From Phylloscopus collybita (taxonomy: Eukaryota > Chordata > Aves > Passeriformes > Phylloscopidae): DNA of 64,000 nt. Both the position numbers and the translations under genes were made by a program. Shown here piece by piece: positions 1 to 12,206 of the stretch. Each line of letters begins with the position of its first letter. The stretch's first letter is position 1. The stretch spans positions 23,107,001 through 23,171,000 of the forward strand of contig JAJNNQ010000018.1 of assembly GCA_027886175.1 (NCBI GenBank). The letters are read 5' to 3'. A model generated the notes under the pieces. The model was not told the origin of the DNA and searched no databases. It saw only the letters and a program-made list of their open reading frames with translations.

Positions 1-158
1 GGTGGCCAAGCACTTGCACAGGTTGCTCTGAGAGGTTGTGGTGTCCCCTGTCTTGGAGATATTCAAGAGCACTCTGGACCTGGTCCTGAGCAACCAGCCC
101 TAGACGGTCTGCTTGAGCAAGGTCCCTCCCAACCTCAGCAGTTCTGTGATTCTGTGAG
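1..158 (+). mobile_element. CR1 LINE 3' end fragment
   Basis: The sequence reads like the last part of an avian CR1 element in sense orientation. It has a run similar to 'caggttgctctgagaggttgtgg', a 'tggacctggtcctgagcaacc'-like segment, and 'ggtccctcccaacctcagcagttctgtgattctgtgag' at the end. CR1 elements end in short repeats of ATTCTRTG rather than a poly-A tail, and two such units are seen at about 139-158. The copy is diverged and 5'-truncated by the window edge. It lies in the presumed ESRRB intron 1, antisense to the gene. Confidence 0.85.
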
Positions 159-544
159 AAAGCAAGAGATAGCTCCACTTTGGAAACAGTGTACATGAAC
201 ACAAATCATGCAGTCATGAAGATTAATGTGTTTCTCAAAGACTGCATGAAACTCATGCAAAACACTAAGGTTTCTCTTTCCCCATTAAGCTTCCTTACCA
301 TGAGATCTTCATAGACTCTGGAATTGCCCTTCAGGCATCCAAACTTAAACCAGTAAGATGCTGAAGGGAGCACACAGCAGGGATGACAGAGTGTCTCCCT
401 GGAGACTCCATCAGGTCCATGAACATGAAAATGCTATCTTAATGCAATAATGAAAGCACTGCCAAGATGCCCAGGAGAAACCCCCGTGTACTTTTAGAGG
501 AGGACAAAGTAATCTGAACATTTTCAAAGAGCTGGCCTGTGAAG

Positions 545-690
545 ACAAAGGTGTGACGGCTGCTCTCCAGGCCGGCCCCGCAGCCCCCTGTGCAGCCCGG
601 CGCACTGTCAGCGGAGCCCTGCAGATGGCTGCAGAGCTCTTCCAGCTCCTACCTGCGCTACAGCCAGGGGCACTTGGAGGCAAGGACACT
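545..690. other. Isolated GC-rich patch, function unknown
   Basis: About 145 bases with several CpGs stand out from AT-rich surroundings. On the minus strand a pyrimidine-rich run ending in TTCACAG lies at about 532-550 and resembles a splice acceptor, but the sequence after it shows no protein I recognise. On the plus strand there is an open run with no recognisable domain. It could be an old CpG-rich repeat, a regulatory element or a weak CTCF-like site (cagccccctgtgcagc at 581-596). No firm call is possible. Confidence 0.25.
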
Positions 691-1182
691 GACCAGTCCT
701 GCACTGAAGGAAGCAAAATTGTTCTCCTTTCAAACGATGGACACCTCTCTATGCTGCCTTTGTTTCTACCCAAATGTAACAGCCAGTCGCCTGCAGGCTG
801 AATATCACTGTCTTTAACCTCACAAAGATCCTCTGTTTACAAGTTTTCCCACGACGACAGCTGAAAGACAGAGATGCTGTGGCTCTCGAATGTGACAGTG
901 AACTCCCCATACACAAGAACAATTTGCCGCTCAAGATGCTTTTCTCAACAAGGTCTGAAGTCCTAAGAAGCTCTTATGGAGCAGATATTTGAAAAGACGT
1001 ACCCATTCCTGTCTTGTCTCAGCCACGTCCTCTTTTTCCCTTCCCTGGACATCCACCTAACTGCACTGAAGGGCTCGCAGCCTTCCTCTTAGCCTCATGT
1101 CAGGCTCAAGTACTGTTCATAAAACAAGCCACCTTCATCCACCATCTTTCTCTTAAACTCTACCTTTAGCAATGAACCCTTT

Positions 1183-1203
1183 AAAAAAAAAAAAAAAAAA
1201 AAA
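1183..1203 (+). repeat. Poly-A tract (21 A)
   Basis: A pure run of 21 A. No recognisable retrotransposed body lies 5' of it and no target-site duplication was seen, so it is treated as simple sequence. Confidence 0.9.
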
Positions 1204-4200
1204 GAGATCTCTGTCACTTTGGACGCCCTCTTTCCTCTGAAGCCATGTTTCCTACTTCCTTCTCCCCTCTCCAGCATTACACAGCAGATCTGTGTAGGGA
1301 CGGGGGTTTGCATCACAAAATTTTATGTGCAAATCCTTCTTCTATCTCAAGGGATTCATGAGCTTTTCTGTGTCCACCTTGTATCAGTTACATGCTTTGA
1401 GCACAGGGTAGCCTGATGTCTGTGCAGGTCTCTCAGCAGCAATTATGGACAGCTCCCCAGCACAGGCACACTGACAGGCAGCGGAATTCAGTGCCCAACT
1501 CAGATCACTCTGCTTGAAAATTCCAGTTGCAGTATGGCAGCGGGAACCATTTTTTCATAGTTTATATTTACCTGGTCCCTTTCCAATCTATCCATCTGAA
1601 TCAAGTAATTGTCTTCTAAGAGGGAGTCAAGAACTTATAATAGACACCAGCTGCCCATTCTCTTTTAACCCATCCAGTATTAGACTCGTTAGTCATCAGG
1701 ACAACAATCCTATTTGCGAATCAGCTACCTTTATCAGATAACCAGTGGGACCTAGTACAATATCTATTAGTCCAACAATATCACAACCAAGATATATAAC
1801 TGCTTCTGTACAAAAACCTTTCTTCTAATCCTTCTTAAACTCAACAAGACTGATTGGCTTTTATTATTTGTGAATTAATTTTTAACTCTTGGTCCAGCAG
1901 GGGAATTGAATCCATAACATTTTGCAGAGACTGAAGCAAAGTACCAGTATGTTGAGAAAGTAAACCAGTCAAAAGCAGTTACTCTTTTTTTCTTTCAATG
2001 AACAATTAAGAGGGCTGAATCTGTTTTTCTCTAAACACCCAAGGGAAAATTCTAAGGAAAATTAGCACATTAAAACATGTATAGATAGCACATCACTGTA
2101 CTGTGAGAGCTTTTGTTTTTGTTTCATAATTATGTTATTTAAAAAAGGCTGTGGAATTAAATTTGTTAGCATTTTAAGAAACAAGTCCATGTTAGACTAG
2201 GAAATCAAGAAGGGAAATTTCAACAGAGACAGTCCATATTATTAGAGAAGTAATGATCATGGGCAGTGATTAGAGCTTATAGTTGCTCTGTAATGACAGT
2301 CCCCTAACCGTAAGTGCTAGGAAAAAAGAAACTGCTCTGTAGGAAAATAAAAAACACTTTAAAAATAATAAAAAGACAATTGTCAGATACACTGTAGGTG
2401 ATGAAATTAAAACAAAACCTCAAAATATTTCATAATCAAATAACCTTTTAAGTTATTCCATAAGGGGAAGTGCACTATATTTTGTGGCTTACTAAACTAA
2501 GATTGCATTAAAAAATAATAATAAAAAAAAATTCCAAAACCACCACAAATTAAATAGGCAGATACAAGAAATTCCAAATGGCTGACTTTTATGGCTATGG
2601 CACTCGAGCCCATCTTTATCTTGACAATATTATAGCTGGATCTATGTTCTGCATACTGTTTTTCAAATTACTCTGTGATACTCCATTTAAAGAAAATCTC
2701 TGTTCCTCTTTAAAAACCTCCAGTTCATTGATTTACAAACAGAAGATCTAACTGCAGTTATTCAGTAGTACCTAATCCTACATAATCCATAATAATATAT
2801 ATTCCCAGAGAAACACCAAATTTTTTCAGCAGAAATGTTCTGTGTGGTATATTTGTACAGCATTTTACATTTACAAAACACCTTCTAAAGCCCTGAACAG
2901 ATTTACAAGTTTGAATTAATAAAGACTGGGAACAATTTTGTGATGAAGACAGACATATCCATATTTCTTTTTATAGATTTATACACTAACTCACACAGAA
3001 ATACATAACCACACGCAGAAAGTCTTGCGTATGCATCCAAAAAGACATTGGATGGATAAGTAAAACAGTCCACTAAGCAATATCAAATGAGCACTTGATT
3101 ATATATAAAATTATATACTTTATATACATGTGTGTTCTGTTAAATTATAGCATGTGCACAATTATGTAAAATTAAGTATGTACACACACCCCTGACAGAC
3201 GTCCATCCATGCACTTACAGATCTCTGTATGCAGAAAAGCTCTTTTCTGTCCTGCTGTGGCACATCCTAGTCCTCCACAGTGTGCTTGGTGCTCCTACAC
3301 AACTCGTATCAATTATTTTAAAGGAGATGCATTTGGCATCATCGGTGTAAAATAACACCTATGAATTCATGGTACACTTAAACGTCATTTTCATAAAGTC
3401 GTATTTGCTACGACCTATTAAGGCAAAGAGAACCCACAGAAGGTAAAGTCATCATCCTTCACAATGCCCAAGCATGAAAATGCAAGTTTGGGTGTCGGGA
3501 TTTCCTTGGCTTTGAAGGTGATTCTCGACTGCACACGACAGCTGTGGCCTCCTCCCTTCTGCAGTCCCTGGCTAAGCTGCACATCATTGCTCAAAGTCGC
3601 TGTTTAACACAGGTGTGTGGAGAGCCCTCATCCAGACAGATACCTTTGCACTACTGATGAATCTGATAACAAAAATTGCCTATATAGAGTGTCAGGCAAT
3701 AGGCACCAATGCTTTTAGAATTTTTTCAGTGCCTCCCTGTACCATTACCCCCTAACCTACAAAAACGACAAAAAAAAGCGCCCTCATCAGCAGAAATACA
3801 AAAACTATGAAGAAACTGAATTAAACTCTTAACAATAAAAGTAGAAGCAACATCATATATGTCTGAAAAGGAACTGAAGCAGGACTGAATTTATGTGTTC
3901 TAAAGAATTAAATCAATCTCCCTCTACAGCACTTTCTGAACTGTTAAAACTAGATGGCAATCACATACCATACGTGGTCTAGAAACAAAGAAAAATAAAA
4001 CAACAGCAAGTCCTTAAAATTAATGTGTAAATTATAAATGGTTTTAAAAGTTATAAGCAAAGCATGTAGAAAATGTACACATTGAAAATGTGTATCCGTT
4101 AATTCTGGTTATGTGCAGTAAAAACAAATTTTACAGCAAATCCCTGAAATCAGTAACACCTAATGTTGTTCACTGCTATATCGCCACATCTGTGAAAAAC

Positions 4201-5833
4201 TCATCTAGATAAGTGTAATTTCTTAAGTCACGAAACAAATACGTTTATAAAAGACAAACTTGTCAGTTTGACTGAACAAAAACAAAAACAACACAGAAGA
4301 CTTTGGTAAAATAAAAATCTGTTGAAGAATAATTCTTTAATGTCCTTCAGCTGTTTAATTTTTTAATACGTAAAATGATGTAAATCTCACTGAGAAATTT
4401 GGTTTGTAATTATTCATTTTAAGAAAAGTACTTGCGGAAACTGATGGAAAATGGTATTTCTGTGTTATTTTCACCCAAGTACTTATATATTCTTAAAATT
4501 ATCTTCATATGCAAAGTCATAATTGGAGAATTGAACATTTTTTAAGCTGTTCTTTTGACCTTTGTCTTGAGTGAAAGGACAGCGAGACAATACACTCACC
4601 AGCATTGTTCACAGTGACGGCTCCATCACCGGAGATTGAGGGCCATTATTACAAAAGGGAACTTTAAAGTGACATGAGAAAAAGGGGAAAAACCCTAGAA
4701 AATAACACTTCTTAATATGCCGTATGCACAAACAGCCTTTCAGACCAGCAGACATACAGCAAGAAAAAAATGTTTTTGTAAAAAGATCTGCAGTAAAACA
4801 TAAGACAATCAATTCAAAACAAAAGGAGCTGTAAGAATTTTCTCCTGTTATGCAGGATACTCTAAGCTGGAGGTCCCAATTCCATCACCCACAGTATAGA
4901 CTATGCTAATTTAAGAAAAATTTATGACTTACAATACATGGTAAATCATACACAATTCCCAGGAATGGAAAAGGAAAATTTGGACAGAATGAAGGGGTCC
5001 TCATCAAACGCTCTTATCCTACCAAGAAGAAACTAGAATGAATTTCCTTTTCCTTCCAAGCCTTCAACAGCACACAATATTTGCAACATGTAGTTACTGT
5101 CATGACAAAAATTGTATAAAAAGAGCCACCCCTCTCTATATTTAACTGATTTCCTTTCACATATACAAAAATGCAAGAATAAATAGAACTCTGTCCAAAA
5201 CAACAAAAATCCTATCACAAATTTTATGGCAATTTAAGACTTATCTTAAAACAAAAAAGAAAAGAGAGACTATTAATATGAAAAAGTGAAGCAGTCCCAT
5301 TATGCTTCCCATGCACACATAAGTTTGTGACTTTATGAACTGATTCTGCGCTGTTCACTAAATCCATATGGATCAGGAATATCTTTTGTAGGACAAAAAA
5401 AGTCATCCTAAGGGCGACTAGACTGAGATTTGCCAGGATTCCATAAAACGGATAGGATTTGCTAGATATTTATTCCTCCCCCATTCAGAAAGGGAGTGCA
5501 AGAAAATTCCAGCTCAGCGGGGACAGAGAGCCGTCGCAGGTTGTGTGATAACAGCTTGCCACCTGCTTTTCGCAAGTTGTCTCTGTGAAGTGCAAGGGGC
5601 ACTGAGTAGTAACGTTGCCTGTGGTGATAGGAATGCACTGAGCAGCTCAGTATGCAAAAGCACTTACTGGTACACAGTGCTCTTCACAAAGGGCATTGCA
5701 GAATGCTTTCCAGGCTGTGTCAGAAGTGCTAGGAAAGGAAATAGTTGTGCATGTGTCACGGGAGGAACATAAGCACTTGCTATCACAATAAAAGAAGGTA
5801 TAAGCAAATACAGGTAAAACGCTGCTCATAGCG

Positions 5834-5863
5834 AAAAAAAAAAAAAAAGGGGGGGGGGGGGGG
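5834..5863 (+). repeat. A15-G15 homopolymer junction
   Basis: Fifteen A are followed directly by fifteen G, then a G-rich purine segment to about 5880. The G run plus nearby GGG groups (ggga, aggg) could form a G-quadruplex on the plus strand. The exact lengths may be affected by sequencing error in homopolymers. Confidence 0.9.
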
Positions 5864-8299
5864 TCAGGGAGAGGGAGAAGACAGGAAACTTAGAGCCGTC
5901 ACATTAGAAGGAGCATTTCTCTGCAAGAACAGCAAGGGTTAACAGTGACACACAAGCTCCGGTCCAGTCAAGATAGGGTCAAATGATGTGCAGGGAAAGT
6001 TTCAAGTCCTCAATCCCCCAGAGCTTGTTTGCTAATTACATTTGCAATTACAAACATGACAAATATATTATTATACAGTGCGTTCCACCTTGAGCAGACA
6101 TGTTTCTCCTCACGGACAGTCATTGCCAGCAGCCAGACTCTCAAGCACTGGAAGATTCAAAGTGCACTGTGCTCCAGCTGCAAGCATCAGTTTTTTGTGG
6201 GCATCTCTATTACTCTGAAGAGACAGGGCAAAGCTTTAGAGAGAGGCAGCATAACAATGATGGAAACAAATGCAAAGAGTAAGTTATTACAATTTAATTC
6301 CTAAGAAGTAAAACTTGCCAAGTCAGTATCTGTTACTAACAAGTAATACTAAATTGTGTTCTGTTCCCAATGACAGTCACAAAGCACTTTACACATGCAA
6401 GCTACATAGAAATGACTCCATTCAAAACTCAAATGCCACTAATACCGCGAAGACAGAAAGAAATCAAGTGTTTCCTTTGTTTTTTGGCAAGGTCACCATA
6501 ACCATGTACTATTACATTTTCTTATATTCAGTTTCTTCACTAAACAAACAACCATTCTGATTCATAGTTCGTCACAGAAACTCTGGTCTTTCCCCCTTTT
6601 TTACCCCAGTTTCTACAGCAGCATTACCTAAGAAAGCTCACTGCTGGGTTCTGGGCAGATGCTATATTTACTTGCTCACACTGTGCAGACTGAAAATTCT
6701 GTTGTGCTCCCTGGCTGTAATGTTACCGCCAGTTGCTCCACAGAATAAAGAACAGGTCTGACTGGGAAGAATTTCCTAGTCTCTGCAGTCTACACTGGAA
6801 TTGCTGATGTGCAGCTCTATGACCCCCAACTCTTAAACCAAGGAGCACAAGTTAGAATAAGAAGATGGGGAAAGGATTTTGGCTTTTTTATCCAAGATTT
6901 GTTACCACTTTTTCCTTCTTTTACTATTTCTTTCCTTAATTAAGTCTCTCTTAGACATTTTACACACTTTGGAGAAATTCTACCTTGCTCCTGACAGAAC
7001 CCGTAAATTTAATCTACACTCAGGTTTAAACCTTTTATCTTCTCCCTGTTTCTGTTTCCTAAGAGAATTTGTGTCCTTCAAGCCATGGAAAATTTTGTAA
7101 AGAGACCCGCTGACACAATGCACAAAACTTCCTATTGAACTGAAATAATTTGAAGAATACGGTATTTTCAAACCACATGAAATTCAGAGCAGGAGTGACA
7201 GTGCAGAAAAAGGGATGGGAAATAACAGCAGAAAGGGCACAGAGAGTAGAGCAACGTTCTCTTGGAGAGGAAGAAAACGGGATATGAAAGCTCTATCACA
7301 GCAACTTTCTCTGATGCAATCTCTCCAAAGTCTTTCCCCTCTCAGGCTAAATGCAATATTCATTGATTACTTCAAATCGATACAATGAAAAAATCCTATT
7401 TTTTAAATATATTGATCTTTCCATATTTCTCAATAATTGATAATGATTAGATCATGTTTACTTTTACAAGTAGAATTAGAAGAGGAGGGAAAAGTTAATA
7501 CAAATACTCCAAAGGTACTGATTTCCTCATCAGCCCTGTGCTCACCAAACTTAGTGTACTGAGACCCCATATTATGATGGGAACCTTGTCAGAAACCCAG
7601 TAACTACACCAATTCCTTTTAGAGGTTCTTCAATTTATTCTGTCAACGAAACAAACAACTCCATCCTATTCTCTCCAATTAACAACTCTTCCCAATTCCA
7701 GCCTCTGAGATACATTCAGAGCAGACAGCTGCATTCAGATTCTCTGACTTAGATTTCCTCCCATTCACAGAATGTGGAGATTTCCACATTGATTTCAGTA
7801 ACCTCTGAAATCAAGTCACATTACTTCAATCTATGCATTAGGGTCAGGGACAGCAACTTTGTTAATTCTCTGCTGCAGGATCTGGAATTTGCTCCTTGAC
7901 TGCCTTAAAATTCCAACATTATACCATTCCATCTCTCCATCAAATATGTAATTTATTCCTTTCAACTTTTTCCTTCTCTCCATAAAATAATTTTTATTTT
8001 TATTACATCAGTGACTCAACGTGGCTTTCTTGTACCTCAGAGGAAACAGTGTAAGTGACATAGCATCTGACAGGATGCTCTCATTTGCCAGTGATTTTTA
8101 TTTTACCCTCATAATGGCTCCTTGGTCACTTTCTGTCTGTCACATAGAATATTAATAAGTAACAGAAATGGCAATTCTGTAGTCCTGTGAACATTTCTAG
8201 TGGCAACTATAATGAGGCAGAAAACAAAATTCTCTGAGATTTAGAAGTTAATACGGGCAAGTAAAAAATGCCATATTCTGCTCTCTTCTAAAACAGCCT

Positions 8300-8470
8300 C
8301 AGGTTTGCACAAGGAAGATACAACACCAGTACTCCACATGACAACACATATGCATGTGTGTATACCTGTGTGTATACTGACAGACAAATATTTACAGATG
8401 CACACATGTGTGACTACGATGGCACATTTTACGTGGCAGAGTGTACATTTGTGGTGTCTGCACACGCATT
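8300..8470. repeat. Degenerate (TG)n/(CA)n and ATGCAT-rich segment
   Basis: Alternating purine-pyrimidine runs (tgcatgtgtgtatacctgtg, tgcacacatgtgtg) suggest a decayed dinucleotide microsatellite. No gene was seen. Confidence 0.5.
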
Positions 8471-9318
8471 CCCTTCCTGCCGTACCGCAGACAGGCGCTG
8501 TCAGTACAGTTTAACTAATGTATTCTCACCATATGCCCTCACCTGAGAGACAAACTGCAGGTACAAATCACTGCCTTTGTTAATTTCTCAATTCGAAAAT
8601 GCTTTAAACAAATTCAAATTCATACAAAAAGATTCTTTCTTGGAGCTGCATCATCTACTCCAGGAACAATTCTCCCAGAGGTCACTACCAAAATGTAGTA
8701 AGCGGTTGCTAAAAAAGTGGATTTCTGTGTAAGAAAATAAAACATCCGTGGCCTTGGAATACATGCACAGAGGGTCAAAATTAGGAAGAAGCATTTTCTT
8801 ACTCTCCCTGAAAGATTCTGCACCAAAAGAAATCACACACCTGCTAACCAGAACTTCCACAGGTTCCTGGTGCAATCGCTTAGATCAGCACACACACAGG
8901 CAATGGAAAGGGAATTTTCACTGCTTGAGGAAGATAAATGCAAAACCTGAAGAGCGAATTAGAGGCAAGGAATTCCTTTGCTTAGGTTTTGTTCAGACTC
9001 CTTTTGGGTCTGACTGTTACAAAAATTAAGATCTCATCAAACTCCAAGGTGAAAGGAGTCACCTCTCCTTCGCCTTGTTCATTTGCTCTCTGTTTCAATA
9101 ATTATGAGGTTAAACACAGTTTCCAGGGAACTGTATGGATCATATATTGAGTGACCACATCCACTTCTCTTCTAACATTTTAGTCTTCCTCATATTTTTT
9201 CCTATAGCTTAACAAGTAACTAAACAAGAAGAAGCAGTTTGCAGTATTTAAAAATTCATTCTTAATTTAAGGTTTAATGAGACAAAAAATACCATCCACA
9301 GAATTAAAAGTAGTATCT

Positions 9319-9341
9319 AAAAAAAAAAAAAAAAAAAAAAA
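9319..9341 (+). repeat. Poly-A tract (23 A)
   Basis: A pure A run in AT-rich intronic sequence. No element body was recognised upstream of it. Confidence 0.9.
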
Positions 9342-11507
9342 GGAAGAAAATAACCTAAAATCATTTCAATAGCTAGCAGTCAAAAGAATAAATCAGTACC
9401 GTAAGAATAATATGCTCACACAGCTAGTTAGGCATACAGGCACAAATAAATACCTGTATTACTTTGTATGTTTACAAGGCAATTGTGTTACAGTGGGAGA
9501 AAAAGATGGTTAAACAGACATAGACTGGGCCAACTCATTCTAAGCTACAGGAATATAATGTGAAATCTACCCTTAATAAAACCAGAATGTAAATCAAATC
9601 AGTACCTGACACACTGCACATATACATTTATATATATTGTATTTTTAAAGCTGCTCATATCTTACTTCTCTCAGTAACTTTTTTCAGACTTTCCTGCACC
9701 ATTGTACTCCTTTAAATTAAAAAATTGAAAAAATTGAGGTTGAATTATTTTAAATTATATTTCTCTATTTTACCAAACCTCAACAACGTTAAAGAGAAGA
9801 TCAGTTGGCATACAGAACCAAGCACCTCTTTAAACAAAGAGCTCTCCAACAGTTTCTCATCTCAAAAAGCAGCACTCTCTGTCTGCTGTAAAGCCATAGG
9901 GGCTCAGTGGCACTTCCCCCAGGGCCAGCTTCATCTGTCTACTCAGCAGCCAAGGAGTTGTGCATATGGGTAAGGTGCACTTGACATTTTTGAGAGCTCA
10001 CTGAAAGCCCACGAAAAAGTAAAAAGGGTGAATGGCAATACAACGTGCAGATTACTTCTCGCTATTTTCATGTTGTTTGAGTTCCTTTTTCTCAATTCCA
10101 AAAGTACAAAAAATAAAAGGAAAAAGTTAAGAGATAATATAGTAAGTGATGAAGATCTAGCTTTTCATTGTGGCATTTTGTTCTTTTCTTTTTTCTTACG
10201 AAGGTAAATGATTCTTCTGGTTTTGCCTTAATATTAAGACTCCCAGCAGCATACAGAATACATTTCCCTTATAAAACTGTTTGTTTATTTTTAATTCAAA
10301 GTGAAGCAGCCACAAGTGTAGCACCAGTGGGGAAAAGAAAATCACATGGGTTAGATTATTAATTTCTATTAACAATACAAAGTCTCATTTTAATGAAACT
10401 GCTGGAAGCTGGGGATTAAAGGAAAGAGAAATGAGTGTAAAGACAGATGGAATATCAGAAAACAAGCTACAGAAAGACAAATAAAAGTTGAAATGAGGAA
10501 AGGGGGGTATTTGTGGATGATCTATTTAGTTTTAATTATTTTAATTATTTTAATTTTGCTAAATACAATGTATCCTTAAGACAAAAGCAATGAAATAGCA
10601 AAATTACTTAATTCCCACCTCTGATGACACAAAACCTGCACAGGTGACACACGGATTAACATGCAAACACACAAAAGAGGACTCTGCTCAGGGTGAGATT
10701 TATCGGAGAATTGCATTTAAAATTAATTGTTTCAGTCAGCTGGATGTAAATGCTGAAAAGGTTTTGCCTTGTTTCCTAACTTCCCCAACAGGATCAAACC
10801 AAACTTAACACGCTAAAGTGATTTTAAACACAGCATTACCAGGCACAGCCCACTTCGGAATACAAAGAGCAGTAGCAGGTGCTAAGGTATCAGCCACCAG
10901 TCCCAGCTTGGGATGCCTGTTTGCCAGCCCTCCGACTCACTCCACTCCTTCCCCAGGCAGGCTATCCAAAACAGTAGTCTGTGGGAAACTGAATTTCCAT
11001 AGTGCATTTCAGATGAAAAACAGACTTTTAAAATAAAAGACGGTGCTTTGATGGATCTGCTTCGTATAATTTTATATGCACATCTCTTTATAGGCACCTA
11101 GTAATTCATCTAATAAAAATCCTAGCAGAGACGGAAAGTAAAACTGCGCAGAAAGGACTGTCAGCGCTCACTGTTAGCTGCCTGTTCCTAGGAGATGAAG
11201 CATTAGAGGGAGAAGTTACACGGCAAGAGAGAAACACACCAGCACGCCTACCCCCCCCCAAGTGCTGTTCCGCGGACTCCGCCGCACCTGCCGGCGCGGA
11301 GGTGCGTCCTGCCCTGCCCTGCCCTGCCCGCGGCCGGCCGCTCCGAGACACCGGGCACACGCCGTGCCCCGCGGGGGTGGGCGGCGGCGGCTCTGCGGCA
11401 CGGAGGCAGCGGGACTGCGGGGTCGCTGCCCCATCCCACCCGCAGCGGGACGCAACGCCGGTCCCAGCCCGCCCCCGGCCCGCCCGGTCCCGGCCCGGTA
11501 CACTCAC

Positions 11508-11557
11508 TGATTGTGGTAGCCGAGCGGGTCGGAGATGCACAGCTCGGAAATGTCCAT
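11508..11557 (-). CDS. ESRRB: ESRRB first coding exon (N-terminus of estrogen-related receptor beta)
   Basis: ESRRB is an orphan nuclear receptor that binds single extended half-sites (TCAAGGTCA type) without a known natural ligand. It acts in the nucleus in pluripotent and trophoblast cells, inner ear and retina. Seen here: an ATG at 11557-11555 opens 16 codons, MDISELCISDPLGYHN, plus two bases (CA), then a strong donor GTGAGTG, so the exon ends in phase 2 with codon 17 probably Q. Known, from memory: the long ESRRB isoform starts with a nearly identical peptide followed by LLNRM and the common MSSEDRH start, and ESRRG has a related exon (MDSVELCLPESF..). The Y-H-N-Q ending favours ESRRB over ESRRG. 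This exon carries only the extreme N-terminus; the AF1 rest, zinc fingers and ligand-binding domain are outside the window. The ATG has G at +4 but C at -3, so initiation may be leaky, and the downstream MSSEDRH ATG may also be used. No AG occurs between the T-rich tract and the ATG, so no splice acceptor lies there. Confidence 0.85.
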
Positions 11558-11585
11558 CAGTCCAGTTTGAGCATTCCCGGTTGGA

Positions 11586-11595
11586 GAAGAAAAGG

Positions 11596-11627
<32 letters not shown>

Positions 11628-11670
11628 AAAAAAAAAAAAAAAAAAAAAGAAGAAGAAAGAAAGAAAAAAA
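11586..11670 (+). repeat. A-rich/poly-A tract in the ESRRB 5' leader (U-rich in the transcript)
   Basis: Two long A runs joined by GAAG, followed by (AAG)n and (AAAG)n, lie 30-115 bases upstream of the ESRRB ATG. In the sense (minus) strand this is a T/C tract. If the transcript starts upstream of it, the mRNA leader carries a long U-rich segment. It interrupts an otherwise GC-rich island. Its exact length is uncertain because homopolymers assemble poorly. Confidence 0.9.
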
Positions 11671-12163
11671 CACAAGATAACAACTAAACTGCGGCGGGCT
11701 GGGATGGTGGGGAGCGCCAGCAAGAGGAGCCGGCCCGAGCCCGGCGGCGGGGCAGGGGCGGCGGGGCGGGCGACGGGAGGCAGCGCCGCTCCGCTCCGCT
11801 CCCGCACCCGCGTGCGGACACACTGACGGCGGCAGGAGGCGGGCGGCGCGCAGGACACGGCCACGGGGGATTTCGCCGCCCCGAGCCCCGCTGTAGCTTT
11901 AACGCCGGGAGACGGATGGAGACGGCAGGGCGGCTATTGGCTCCCGCGCAGGGGCTGGGCTTGGACGGCGGCTGGGGGAGGCATGGCCGGGGGGGCCGCC
12001 GGAGCCGGCACCGCAGCGCGGCCGGCGGCACCGCGCAGCCCCGGCCCGGCACCGCTGCGCTGCGCCGGGACGGGGAGGGGAGTCCCGGGCCGGGGCTGAT
12101 GGAGTCGGGGCGCAGTGCGGGCCGGCAGCCGGGCTGCCCCTGGCACGGCGGCCGGGGCGGCGC

Positions 12164-12206
12164 GGGTGACACGGGTGACACGGGTGACACGGGTGACACG
12201 GGACAC
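12164..12206 (+). repeat. 9-bp minisatellite (GGGTGACAC) x about 4.7
   Basis: Four exact copies of GGGTGACAC start at 12164, 12173, 12182 and 12191. A partial copy lacking TG (gggacac) follows at 12200. The array lies in the upstream part of the CpG island. Each unit contains a TGACAC core. Confidence 0.95.

Larger units (their letters stand above)
159..11507 (-). other. ESRRB: ESRRB intron 1, 5' part (partial)
   Basis: This stretch follows the GTGAGT donor of the first coding exon and runs out of the window. I saw no exon that matches the second ESRRB exon (expected to encode an N-terminal FIKTEP-type region) on the minus strand. The stretch is AT-rich (notably 1740-5450 and 9000-10800), has stops in all frames, and holds only short spurious reading frames. 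It contains the CR1 fragment at 1-158, homopolymer tracts at 1183, 5834 and 9319, and a GC-rich patch at about 545-680. That the intron continues past position 1 is inferred from the absence of the next exon. Large first introns are usual for this receptor subfamily. Confidence 0.6.

Noticed and set aside
581..596. Second CTCF-like site (cagccccctgtgcagc)
   Set aside because: The second half of the motif departs from the consensus at several bases.
532..690. Minus-strand acceptor-like TTCACAG as the ESRRB exon 2 start
   Set aside because: The sequence after it (GCCAGCTCTTTG...) does not encode the expected LLNRM/MSSEDRH peptide or anything ESRRB-like.
11508..11557. Assignment of the exon to ESRRG rather than ESRRB
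   Set aside because: The ESRRG first exon that I recall (MDSVELCLPESF..) shares only the MD..ELC pattern; the LGYHN ending fits ESRRB.
11302..11826. 174-codon plus-strand open frame over the CpG island
   Set aside because: GC-rich DNA has few stops; the peptide is P/R/A-rich and poly-K from the A tract, with no domain.
11106..11864. 252-codon minus-strand open frame across the ESRRB first exon
   Set aside because: It is the wrong frame relative to MDISELC..., and is created by the T-rich tract (poly-Phe) and the stop-poor CpG island.
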